Assembly (NCBI GenBank): GCA_937625935.1
Contig: OW569373.1
Coordinates: 62,001-126,000, forward strand
Direction: 5' to 3'
Length of the DNA: 64,000 nt
Source: Tetramitus jugosus
Lineage: Eukaryota > Heterolobosea > Eutetramitea > Acrasida > Vahlkampfiidae
Shown: positions 9,610 through 20,000 of the stretch, piece after piece
How the letters are laid out: every line of letters begins with the position of its first letter
How positions within the stretch are numbered: the first letter of the stretch is position 1
Notes under the pieces: model-generated
The model's input: the letters and a program-made list of their open reading frames with translations, nothing else
What the model was told of the DNA's origin: nothing
Databases searched by the model: none
Translations under genes and position numbers: made by a program

Positions 9610-10887
9610 ATGACTCAAATCTCAATCAAAGCGCTTATCGCGCTGTCCATTTTATTTCTCGCAACAAGTGTAGTAGTGACTCACTTGCTGCAACCAACTC
9701 TGGTCCAAGGCAAAGAAGAAGACAAACAGAAACAAGAAAGAAATTACTTTGGATCACTCTATGATATCTATCGTACTGCTCCTGCAAACAAGTTTACAAC
9801 CTTCAACGAAAAATACTTTCTCCGATTGAACAATGAAATGAAGGAAGCAGAATTTCAATTCTATGCCCAGAGGGAACCATTAATTGTGGTCTATGTCGAT
9901 ATGCAAGTGTACTTTTATGATCGTTCAATTGACTTTGAACGATACGGTTTCGATCCAGTCAAAGTGTACAATCGTACGTACACGCTCGATGCGTATCACA
10001 TTATGAAAACATTTGCACATTCTTCATTGTATCTGTACTACAAGTTTGCAGTGCGTCTCATACATCAATATACGACCATGAGGGGACAGTATGAAACAAG
10101 TGAGAATGATGACCAACGGAAGAAGCATCGTGATATAGCTGACATGCTCAAATCTGTCAAAGTGAAACTCTGGGGCTCTAATTCCATGGTTGACAATGAG
10201 TTGATTCACGATGTGTCTCAATTCATGCAAGAGTTGAATGATATGGAGTCGGATATGCAAAACACGATGAATCAATTGTGTGGTCAGTTCAGAGATACTC
10301 GTGAGAGTGAACATCGCTATCTCATTCATTCCATTGTTCAGATGAATCGTGAATTCATCAGTGGATTGTTTCGACCAGAATCTGAGCTCACTTTCGACAC
10401 GTTGAACCACTTTGCAAGAAAGTCAATGCCCACACTGATGAAAACAACGGAATTATCTGTTCGCTCCACACTGGCACACTTGAATTATCTCATTGATCGT
10501 TGGAGACAAGATCGTCACATCTCTGATGAGGAATACTCGCGTACAAGAGTGTTAATTATTGCTGGTGCGAGTCCACGAAAGCACTGTATGCAATCACAGT
10601 TCTTTATGCATGCTTTGAATCAGACACACATGGGTGACAGAGTCATTTATGCAGAAAACATGTATCAGACCGAACAAGCTCTGAACAGGCTCAAAACTGT
10701 GTACAATGATCTCACTGTGGGTCAGTCCTTCTTTAATGACAAATTCCGAATGCAACAAGACCTTTTGGCAGACACAGTTAAGGAATTACTGAACAAGAAG
10801 GATCTGAATTTAACTCAGGACTTTTTGGACATGATCAAACAATGTCCGTTCCTCAGCCGTCAAAGGCGTTATCTTTCATTTCTGTAA
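9610..10887 (+). CDS. Signal-peptide or membrane-anchored protein of unknown family
   Basis: 425 residues from ATG 9610; the frame extends upstream to a GTG without support. Residues 5-32 form a hydrophobic segment (IALSILFLATSVVVTHLL) that can act as signal peptide or N-terminal anchor. The rest is mostly charged helix with several possible N-glycosylation sites (NRTY, NQTH, NLTQ). A segment VLIIAGASPRKHC looks like a buried strand and loop, but no known catalytic motif follows. The family was not recognised. It lies 140 bases downstream of MCM8 on the same strand. Confidence 0.75.
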   Translation: MTQISIKALIALSILFLATSVVVTHLLQPTLVQGKEEDKQKQERNYFGSLYDIYRTAPANKFTTFNEKYFLRLNNEMKEAEFQFYAQREPLIVVYVDMQVYFYDRSIDFERYGFDPVKVYNRTYTLDAYHIMKTFAHSSLYLYYKFAVRLIHQYTTMRGQYETSENDDQRKKHRDIADMLKSVKVKLWGSNSMVDNELIHDVSQFMQELNDMESDMQNTMNQLCGQFRDTRESEHRYLIHSIVQMNREFISGLFRPESELTFDTLNHFARKSMPTLMKTTELSVRSTLAHLNYLIDRWRQDRHISDEEYSRTRVLIIAGASPRKHCMQSQFFMHALNQTHMGDRVIYAENMYQTEQALNRLKTVYNDLTVGQSFFNDKFRMQQDLLADTVKELLNKKDLNLTQDFLDMIKQCPFLSRQRRYLSFL

Positions 10888-11378
10888 ATATGTTTATTCG
10901 CGCCGGGAGTTGGTTGTCCGCTCCGAGAAGTCCAAGACACATACATTGAGTGCCTCAACAGTTCAACCTGTTTATCACGGAAGAATGAAAGGAACAAACT
11001 CTTCGTGTACCTATTACCATACATGGGTTAACCAAGAAAGGAATTCGATTTTTTTGGGCCTGGAGTCAGATTGTTGAGAGACATGGACGATAGGATTCAA
11101 ATGAGAGCGCCGCGAGAGCGTATCCTCAACTCAGATACCCTTTTTCCTTTGTTTCTCCCAAGTGTCTACTTGTGGACCAAGGAACCACTCCCAACAGACC
11201 CATTAGTAGCATCATCTCTCACCATAAAATCACTCTCATGACAAGGCACTCAGCTGTGTGTCTCGTGTGAGGAAGATTTCCAACTTGCCACACCGAGCAA
11301 ACGAGTGAACAACCCACACACATTATCCAACCCTTTGTAAAAACGGTGTTTTGCTCTTTCGGTTGTAACCAACAAAAA
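10888..11378. other. Intergenic region and probable CA-rich 5' leader
   Basis: About 490 bases with no gene. The last 100 bases are rich in CA (CACACCGAGCAAACG, ACCCACACACA), matching the leader type seen before other starts in this window. Confidence 0.4.
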
Positions 11379-12338
11379 ATGGTCTCTCATTCCATGACGA
11401 TGACGACCCTACACAATGGTGCTTCTGGTGGTGGTCAGCAGGACGACTTGACTCACCTCAACAATTCCAGCAGACCCCTGCGCTCCTCTAACATGACAGC
11501 GCTAGTTCAAAAAGAGGAAGAAGAGGTGACATCCTCCTCCACAACAACCACAACAACTATGACTACCACGATTCTACGGCCATTAACAACATCTAGAGCT
11601 AGGAGTAACTCCAGGATAACTAACAAGACACAGATACCACCCATCATTACTACGAGAAGCATCCCAAGACACCAAAGCTTTATCAAAGAAGAAGAATCAA
11701 CTTACCGTTGTTCAATTAAGACTTCACATGGAAGTGATGAAGAAGGACGAATGAATGTTGACGAAGAGAGTGAAGAAGATCTTGTCTCACCTCCTATCAC
11801 TCCACTCAGCTCTGTTTCCTCGTCTCCAACTTCATCTGTTTTAAGCATTTCAAAAGCTCAGCTCGCTGCCTTCTTCTCCCTGCCCCAACCAGAAGCCGCC
11901 AAAAGACTAGGAATTTCATTGTCGACGTTGAAGCGGCGATTTTATGAGATGTACGGCGGAGGACAGCGATGGCCCTACGTGCTATACAAGAGAGCATACA
12001 GGAAGACTAGGTTGAGCTTTTTGGTGAATCGTGCCAATAAGCCAACAAAGACGTTGGATCCCCATACGATTCATGCTCTGAAATTGGCTTTTGCAAAGTA
12101 TTCGAAGAGTTCTTCCGTTGTTGTTGGTGCAACGAATCACTCTCCTCAACGTAGTCCTCCTTCTCATGTGATTGGTGGTCACCAGTATCACAACAGCTCA
12201 AATTATAGTAGCTTTCATAACAATAGCTATCAACAGTATTCTCCTACGACTCCTACTGGAGCTGCTAGAGTGGAAAACAATGGTGCAAGTAGAGGCCATT
12301 TGTCTCTGCAACAACACATCCAATCAATTTACAAGTAA
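11379..12338 (+). CDS. RWP-RK-like transcription factor
   Basis: 319 residues from ATG 11379. The conserved part is near residues 157-210: QLAAFFSLPQPEAAKRLGIS, then LSTLKRRFYE and QRWPYVLYKR. This follows the RWP-RK pattern (a helix with LPxxEAAxxLGV, a second helix with TxLKxRC, then RWPxRK), but three residues separate RWP-Y from the final KR. RWP-RK proteins are DNA-binding regulators known from plants, green algae and amoebae. The N-terminal half is Ser/Thr-rich and acidic (possible activation region) and the C-terminus is Ser/Asn/Tyr/Gln-rich. It is probably nuclear; target genes are unknown. Confidence 0.75.
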   Translation: MVSHSMTMTTLHNGASGGGQQDDLTHLNNSSRPLRSSNMTALVQKEEEEVTSSSTTTTTTMTTTILRPLTTSRARSNSRITNKTQIPPIITTRSIPRHQSFIKEEESTYRCSIKTSHGSDEEGRMNVDEESEEDLVSPPITPLSSVSSSPTSSVLSISKAQLAAFFSLPQPEAAKRLGISLSTLKRRFYEMYGGGQRWPYVLYKRAYRKTRLSFLVNRANKPTKTLDPHTIHALKLAFAKYSKSSSVVVGATNHSPQRSPPSHVIGGHQYHNSSNYSSFHNNSYQQYSPTTPTGAARVENNGASRGHLSLQQHIQSIYK

Positions 12339-12766
12339 CGTCCATCTCCTCCATTGAAGGACAAAGAAATTTGACTCCATAGAGATTCGCAACTAGGCAT
12401 TTCGAAGAAGCACAAAAGAGAGAAGGATTCACTTTCTAAGCAGAAACAATAGAGGAAGTGGGCGACGTTTCGGATGATCGAAAGTCAAAAGGGATCTGAA
12501 TCGCGTGCGCGAAACGAACGATTCACGATCATCTAATACCCAAAGTGAAAAGCAGTTAGTTTTGGTGCTATCACCATTTTTGGGATATGTTATCCATGAT
12601 CAAATACAAGTTTTTAATTTTTTGTTAAGTTTCTCATACGTCTTGTTTGCACAAGAATGTTGTTGTGACACATTTACACGTGTAGGAGCGCTGCAACGAT
12701 TCATCCGGACGTGGCACCAAGAATTTCCTCAGCAACGACAACGGCTTAATCTCACAACTACCATAC
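12339..12766. other. Convergent spacer between the RWP-RK gene and the MOSC gene
   Basis: About 430 bases holding both 3' UTRs. A plus-strand open stretch at 12505-12777 starts only with GTG and is not supported as a gene. Confidence 0.45.
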
Positions 12767-14026
12767 TTACTGCTTAGGGGATGGAGGCAGTAAAGCAATC
12801 GGTTTGTCGTAATAATCAAGTACTCGAATTGTGGAACCAATCTTGATGCTCTTGCCAATGTCAGCTTCTGTGTTGACAGTGTTAATACCAAATACTGGTT
12901 GCTCATACACTGGATTCATATGAATCTCTCTCAGCTTCTGAAATGGACCATTCTTCCAATCACTTCTCCCTCCTGTTTCGGGGTTAACATTTGGCAAGGT
13001 ACACCGTGTTGTCACCTGCAGGTTATACATGTTCACAACCTTGGCCGGAATAATCTCTTTACTGTTCTCATATCCAGGTTGGACAATCTCAATACGCTTC
13101 CACTTTTCTTCGCTAAACGGTGTCAGGTTTTGGTTTCTCCCAACTACGAAGTTCGGTCTAAATCGAACCATGCTCACTTTCTCAGTCAATTGCTCATTAA
13201 GAACGTCCAATGAGTTCATTGTTGTCAAATGGAATGGGAATTCATCACTAAGATTGTTTTGAACAACTGGCTTAAAATTTGGAGAGTCACCATATTCATC
13301 TTCGAGATGATTGTAATAATAATCATCTGGTGTCCGGTCCAAATTCTGAGGCATCATGCAAAGTCTTAAGCCCTCCTTGTTCAACACATGACACAGCCAC
13401 TCGCTCACATGATCACCCATATCCAACAAGGAGCACGCTTTACCCCACAGTTCGACTCCAACAGTCTCAAACTGACTCTCATTGGAATAGAATTCTGATT
13501 TCATGACGTACACATTCTCGTTACCCTCATCTTCTGTGACATCTTTGGATGGCTCATGATCGCGAGTGTACATTGTAAGAGTACCACTCTCTAGATCAAC
13601 ACGACTACCAATCAAGGACATTCTGGGCAGTTGTCTCTGAGAAATCAGCATGTATGCAGCATCTGTCTTGAAGGTTGAGTTGTCCTTTTCACTCATTGTA
13701 GGCTTCTTTTGAATGATCATCCATTGGCGATCGAATAATAGTCCTCTGAGACCAATAGACCAAACATCCACACTCATTCCCTTGCATGACTTGACTGGAT
13801 AGACGAGAATCTCTTCAATCTTTAATCCAGTGTCCTTGTTCTTCTTCTTGTTTCCATAGTACCACATGGCCAGAGCAGGAATCGAAAGAGAGATCAAAGT
13901 GCCCGCCCATAGAAAATAGTGCCTCTTGGCATAATAGTCTGACAAGGGAATACCCAAGAACTGCATTCCTAACATTTCTTTTCTCCGTCTGTAATTTGTC
14001 CCGATAATCTCCGATTGAATGAACAT
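12767..14026 (-). CDS. MOSC-domain molybdenum cofactor protein of the mARC type
   Basis: 419 residues. A membrane anchor at about 39-57 (GTLISLSIPALAMWYYG) is followed by the MOSC N-terminal barrel (IEEILVYPVKSCKG, GLLFDRQWMI) and the MOSC domain (MVRFRPNFVV). The segment VTTRCTLPNVNPETG contains the Cys expected to bind molybdenum cofactor, here near residue 342. Mitochondrial amidoxime-reducing components have this anchor-barrel-MOSC order. They reduce N-hydroxylated compounds with cytochrome b5 and its reductase. Initiation could also occur at Met18 or Met21, just before the anchor. The stop lies convergent to the RWP-RK gene, and the gene is followed upstream by the GPCR gene on the same strand. 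Confidence 0.88.
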   Translation of the reverse strand: MFIQSEIIGTNYRRRKEMLGMQFLGIPLSDYYAKRHYFLWAGTLISLSIPALAMWYYGNKKKNKDTGLKIEEILVYPVKSCKGMSVDVWSIGLRGLLFDRQWMIIQKKPTMSEKDNSTFKTDAAYMLISQRQLPRMSLIGSRVDLESGTLTMYTRDHEPSKDVTEDEGNENVYVMKSEFYSNESQFETVGVELWGKACSLLDMGDHVSEWLCHVLNKEGLRLCMMPQNLDRTPDDYYYNHLEDEYGDSPNFKPVVQNNLSDEFPFHLTTMNSLDVLNEQLTEKVSMVRFRPNFVVGRNQNLTPFSEEKWKRIEIVQPGYENSKEIIPAKVVNMYNLQVTTRCTLPNVNPETGGRSDWKNGPFQKLREIHMNPVYEQPVFGINTVNTEADIGKSIKIGSTIRVLDYYDKPIALLPPSPKQ

Positions 14027-14059
14027 CGAACTTTACGGTTTGTCACTTTGAATGCCACA

Positions 14060-14065
14060 TTTATT
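14060..14065 (-). promoter_or_regulatory. Candidate polyadenylation signal of the GPCR-like gene
   Basis: AATAAA on the minus strand, 34 bases past the stop of the long receptor gene and just before the next gene on the same strand. Confidence 0.35.
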
Positions 14066-14098
14066 AAGTCAAATAAATAACAAGAAAGGAATGATGAT

Positions 14099-17000
14099 TC
14101 AAACATCCATGAGCTCGACGGCAACCTTGGAAAGATCAGTGAATCGTTGGAATTCTTGTGTCGTCGCAAATCTTGTGTATGTGTCACAAATGTTGATCAT
14201 AATCTCATTGTAAATACTCAAGAGAACTTCTTCTGACTCTGAAGCTGAAAGATTCTCACTTCGAAGAGCTGCTTCAAACTTCTTCTTGCTCTTTGCAGGC
14301 AAATTGATCTCATAGGTTGATCCAGATTGAATGTACATTTCTTGAATCCTCTTCAAATCTTCCATTCTTTGTTGATTGCTGCTGACCATGTTGGAACTTC
14401 GAGCTAATTCGAGCTCTTTCCACAGTAAAATGTTCTCCAATGAAAATTCTTTCTTGGCATAGTTGGAAATTGCTTTGAAGCCATATTCGTTCTTCAACAG
14501 CTGCATCAATTCTTGTTCCACAGTACTCACTGTACTTCCAGATTTCAAATCATTGACATAAGTCTTCAAAGATTCATACTTCTCATGCTCGCTGTGGAAC
14601 TTGAATCGATGAATCAATCGAACAAGCACAATGTAACCTCCAAAAGATATGATTCTCATTGCAATGTAAGCAAGATCAAACAGGAATTCAATGATCTTTG
14701 CTGCTGAATTCGGCTTTGCGTTCTTATTGAATCGATCTGAAATACCGACAATGTAGGACACAACCATGAGTAACATGGCAAAAGTCATGAATATTGATTC
14801 GACTCGGAACTGCAGAGGATCATCGACCGTGAAATGATTGTAGAGAATCGATCCAACTGCCTTGACTGACTCAAGCTCCACTGATTTCGCATCTGCATTC
14901 TTGTTGACCATATCGCTTGTTCTATGGAACACTTTCCGTGAGAGAACAAAGCTCAAATCCCAGAAGAATAGTGAGAGAATCAAGATAGCAATGACAACAG
15001 ACATACTGGCAAACGATACAGCATTGAGTGTTGTTGCCGAACTGGCCTTGATTGCATTCGTAGATTCTGCAATCGAGAATAACACATAATATATGCAACT
15101 GAGCACCATGATGCTGATTGCAAGAAAGATGTAAACCAACTTGGAGGATAGAAGTTTGAGCATTCTCATCTTGATATGATTTGGATTCTCCACATCCATG
15201 AATGCATACAAATTCTTCATGAACAAGTATCGAGCCATTTGCCAAAAGTAGACGAATAGAGAAACGAGCACGATCGGATTGGAGATAGATATGATGATAT
15301 AGGCAATAGAATTCACTCCTCTAAACTCTTTGTTTGTCGATGCATTAATGAGCAGTGAGTTCCTAATAATTCCATTCAATATGCATTCAACAATGATTGC
15401 CGAAAGACCAATGTATGGTGCCAAGAATCGAGATTGAATTGGCTGCTTGTTTCGATAGATCGCAATGAAAATCAGCAGCGAAAGTGAAAAAATAGCCAGT
15501 ATCGAATACACAACAATGCTGGTGATATACAGTCCATCTGATGCTTTGTTTGGCTGCTTGGGATCATAAATGATAAATGCAGAGAAGCTTGTCGTGTGAT
15601 TGCAGTGGCAAACAACTTCAGAACTTGTTTCAGAGAACAAGTAACATCCAGACACATCCCATGAATTGTCTGTCGTTTCATCCCAATATCGACAATCATA
15701 ACGATACTTTCCGTTCATCAATGAATCATATTGCTTCTTCTGAATCACAATTTCGATTGGGCTGCTCAGATTCTGAACTGCTACTTTGGTGTTGTTCGAA
15801 ACAATTCTGAAGCTGACAACTGATGAACTCAGATTTTGTGAAGCTTGACTCCAAGAGAAAGGATGATTTGCACCTCCAAAGCTCATCATTTCCACTGCAT
15901 ATCTCTCATTTGGTGTCATCTTCTCTGATATTGCTTCAGGCAACATTACTTGAGAAGCATTGGTGCTGAATGATGAATTTGCTATCTGTTCTGCAATGTC
16001 CACTTTGATAATCATTTCAACAAATTGTGTTTGAATGATAGTCGCAGGCTCTGACAACAACTTTTCAGAGATGATGATCGAACTGAGTCTGCCCAACGAA
16101 CTAACTGTGTCATTGATGATAACAGATGAATTCTGATTGAAACTGAGTTGAATATTGGAAATGGAGGATGCAATTCTTTGATACTGACCTTCCAGTCGAA
16201 TGGTACTGTTGTCCATTACAACATCCATGATTGTGTTGATAGATTTCAAGGCAGATACACCAGTGGTAGGCGTGATGTACGATGTATTCTGCGTCAATCG
16301 TTCAAAGTTGAAAATTCCTGAAGTGATGCTTGATAAACTCAAGCTTCCAGTTCGGTTTCTTTCCTTCTCAAGTTCGTTTGAGATAATACCCACCACATCC
16401 CGAATAATCGTTGTCATATTGGATACCGAGTTCTGATTACTTTCAATTTCTTGAACAATTGATGTGGTTATAGTGTTCATCAAAGATGCTGAATAGTTTG
16501 TTGATAATGATGTCAATGTGTTCTGTACACTTTCCATTGTGGGTGCACTGACAGAGATGTTCAATGAACGAGAGGCTGTAGAACCCAATACATCTTCCAC
16601 AACACATCTAACCTCAAGTAGATTGCGATCGTAGCCTCGTGGAAGCTTTGTATTCAACAAACCAGATGTTGAGAACAGATTCAAAGGCTCATAGACACTC
16701 AATTGAGGATTCCATAGGTAGTAAGAGTATTGGATCGATGATGCAGTAGAATTGTCCATTGTTGCAGAGAGCGTGAATAATGTATCCAAAGCAACACCAT
16801 TGTTTGGGGAGATGGTAAAGTTGGAGATGGAAGGAAGAGAACCTGTTCGTAAGATCACCGAATCTGTACTAACATACCCGAGGTTCATCACAGTTAAACC
16901 AACTGTGTAGTTTTGTTGAATTGAGAGAGTTCCTTCCGGTAGAGTCAATGGTGAATAAGTAGCTGACTGTTTCTTGAAAATACTGTTGCCGTCTGATTTG

Positions 17001-20000
17001 CTCACAGTCCATACGAAAATTGCTGCTGTCCTGTTCGTTAGAGTGATATCGGCCTCAATACTGAGCTTCTTTTGAGCACTCACTAACAGTAATGAGAGTT
17101 TGTTTGCAATCTGCACAACAGGAATATCCGGATTGGCAGAGACTCGTATTATCATAGAGGTCGTATTTCTCCATGATGTCATCGTGTCTTGCATAAAACT
17201 GTATTGCATCTTAATCTCGTAATCCCCAATCTTGTTCTCCTTAAAGCTTACCGATTTGTTGCTGCTCACGGGAAAGCTCTCACACTGAGCACAGGTCCAC
17301 ACGAAGGCAATATTGTATGAGCTAAGGTAAAGCTCCTCTGGCTTCAATATTGAGACTTCTTGTTGTCGCACATTTGACTTACTAGCCACTATATCGATAG
17401 TTGGAGCGATGACGTTGAATGAGAAGGCAGTGGTGGTTATCTGATCTCCAATATACAATTGGATCGAAACACTTCTCTGGCCTGTTGTTTGATTGGAAAA
17501 CAATTCAAACGAATAGTTGTTGCCACTTTGAGTAATTGCGTTCATTGCACTTCCACCAATCATCCATAATTTTGGTTGATCCACAATACAAGTGGGTATG
17601 CTTCCAACTGTTGCTGTAATGTTGAACTTAAAACCATAAATCACTTTGTCCAAGCCAGATACACTGAGTGAGATCGCATTGGATGGCTGTCTTCGGGTGA
17701 AGTTCTGAGAAACTTGATTACTTTGTCCAAAGATGGCAGTTGTGAGAGTGAACTGACCAGTTTGAGGAATCACACTTCGAGGAACGGTTATCTTGGTTGG
17801 ATCACTTGAAAAGTCAGAACTATTACTTATTAACAATCCATCAATTGAATGTTCCAGACGCCAAGTGACATGAATACTCTGCAATGATTGGAGCACAGCA
17901 ATGGAGAACGCCAAATCTTCACAAAATTGCAAATCTCTTGACTTCATCGTGACATTCAAACTCGAAGCTGAATCATTCCAGATGAGAGCACTCTGAGGAT
18001 CAGCGGTGCTCCTAATAGGAATGTATTCGAAAGATGTATCTTCTCCTCGATAGATTGCCTGTGGAACTTGAGATACCTGCATAGTATCAACTCCCCAGTA
18101 ATTAAATTGTGCATTCACTGTTGAACTTGAACCAACTTGCAAAATCAGAGGAGCACTCTGGAAGGTGTTGTTCTGAATCTGCATTGTTCCATACAGAGAA
18201 ACGAGAGTAGAACTAATTGGATAAGTGTTACCTGAGAAGATATTTCCAATGATCTGATACTTCTTGCTGGAGTAACATTGAGCTTTTAACAGCTCAATAC
18301 CACCGGCAAATGTCAAAGTGTTGTTCCTCACTTCATTGTTAGAGATGAAGATGATTGAATTCTCAGAAGAAGATTCAAAATACATGAATGGACTAGTTGA
18401 CACGACATTATTCTGGAATTGATTCTGATTGAATACTAATGATGCTTTCTCAATATTGAGATTGATACCCTTCTGAGTGATGCTGTTATTGAAGAATCGA
18501 TTCCATGAAATAGAATGAAACACAGGTGAGTTACTAGTCACAGAGTCGAGAAGGATTAATTGTTGACATCCTTCAAACACATTACTTTGAATTGTTGCGT
18601 TAGAGTTCATCGAAATGACAAGGCCACCAAACGAGTTCAAAATATGATTCTGTGATACATCAACCCCCGAAACTGACTGAATAGTCAAAGTTTTGCCTGA
18701 ACTTGAAATAAACAAGTTATTCCAAATGCTCAACGTTGGTGCAACAACGCTCACTGCCAAGACGATGCTGTCCATAGTTGTTGAGTCAAAAGTACTGTTT
18801 CTGATTTTGGCAGTGAAAATCGAGAGACCAGAAATGTGGGTAGAGCTGGGAGCCATGTAAATATCATTTGCAAACAGTTGAGCCTGACTCCCAAGATCAA
18901 TTGTTTTCTGTGGATGAGACAATAAGATATCCACATTGTTCAAAGCAACTGTACGCCCTGCACCAACAACAATTTGACCAACATTGTTCGATGGATCAGT
19001 TGAACCAATTATAGTTCTATTGCTGCTATTTGGATCTTGGGTCGTCATATTCAACTGACAATCAATCGTAATTACTGTGTTTGGGTAGAGAAGAAGTGTT
19101 GCTCCATTGTTCACCTGTGTGTAAGCTCCGTTCAGAGTGAGACTTCGAGCAAACACATAGGTTGTATCACCTTGGAAAGTGAAGTCTGGAAATGAATAAT
19201 CCAAAGTGATCTTTAAAGAGACAAGTGATGCCTTGAGTGAACTCAAGAAAATGGGTTGATCTCCGATTGGCAACTCTTGTGTCACATTCTTTGTTGCAAT
19301 ATTTCCCATGACAATGATATTATCATTGTATCGTCGAATCTTGGGCGATGATCCGGACACATCCCTTCCTGAATAAATGATGGGAGTTCTTGATGTTGGG
19401 GTCAATGTTTTATCTATACTCAAGATAAATGAACCCATGGGCCGTGTGCTAAACTGAATAGTGCTTCCAAAAATCGACAAACCTCCTTGGGCAAGACCAA
19501 CCAGAGTCAGTATGTTGTTCTCATAACAAACATCACTGATGATCAAGTTTGAGTACACATAGGTAATAGTTGGATTAAGGAAGAGTCCAGTCGGTATATC
19601 ATTTGCATCTAGAATCATCTCGATGAAATTAATCGAAGAAGAGCCGGGAATATTCACAATGGCAAGCATTCGACCTAATGACTTTGATTTTGTCATTGCT
19701 GTGACACGTGAATCAGAAAGGCTCGCAGAGTCAAAATAGAAACGAGTGAAGCCACTAGGTTGTTGAGATGACCATACATCACCGACATTAATCATCACAA
19801 GTGCATAATAGATTGCCGCAGAATAGGTATCGACAGCATTCATTGCTTGACCCGCAATATAAACAACACCACTACCAGAATACTTGAGAATGGGTGCATT
19901 CGTCGAGTTGAATGTCATTGAAAACCTTGTCCCTGTAATCGTGCTCATCCAATCTTGGTTCAAACTGATTCCGTCAAGTGAAAAGAGAACAAGTGTTCGA

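Noticed and set aside
12505-12777. A 90-codon plus-strand frame between the RWP-RK and MOSC genes
   Set aside because: It starts only with GTG, overlaps the MOSC 3' end and has no recognisable feature.
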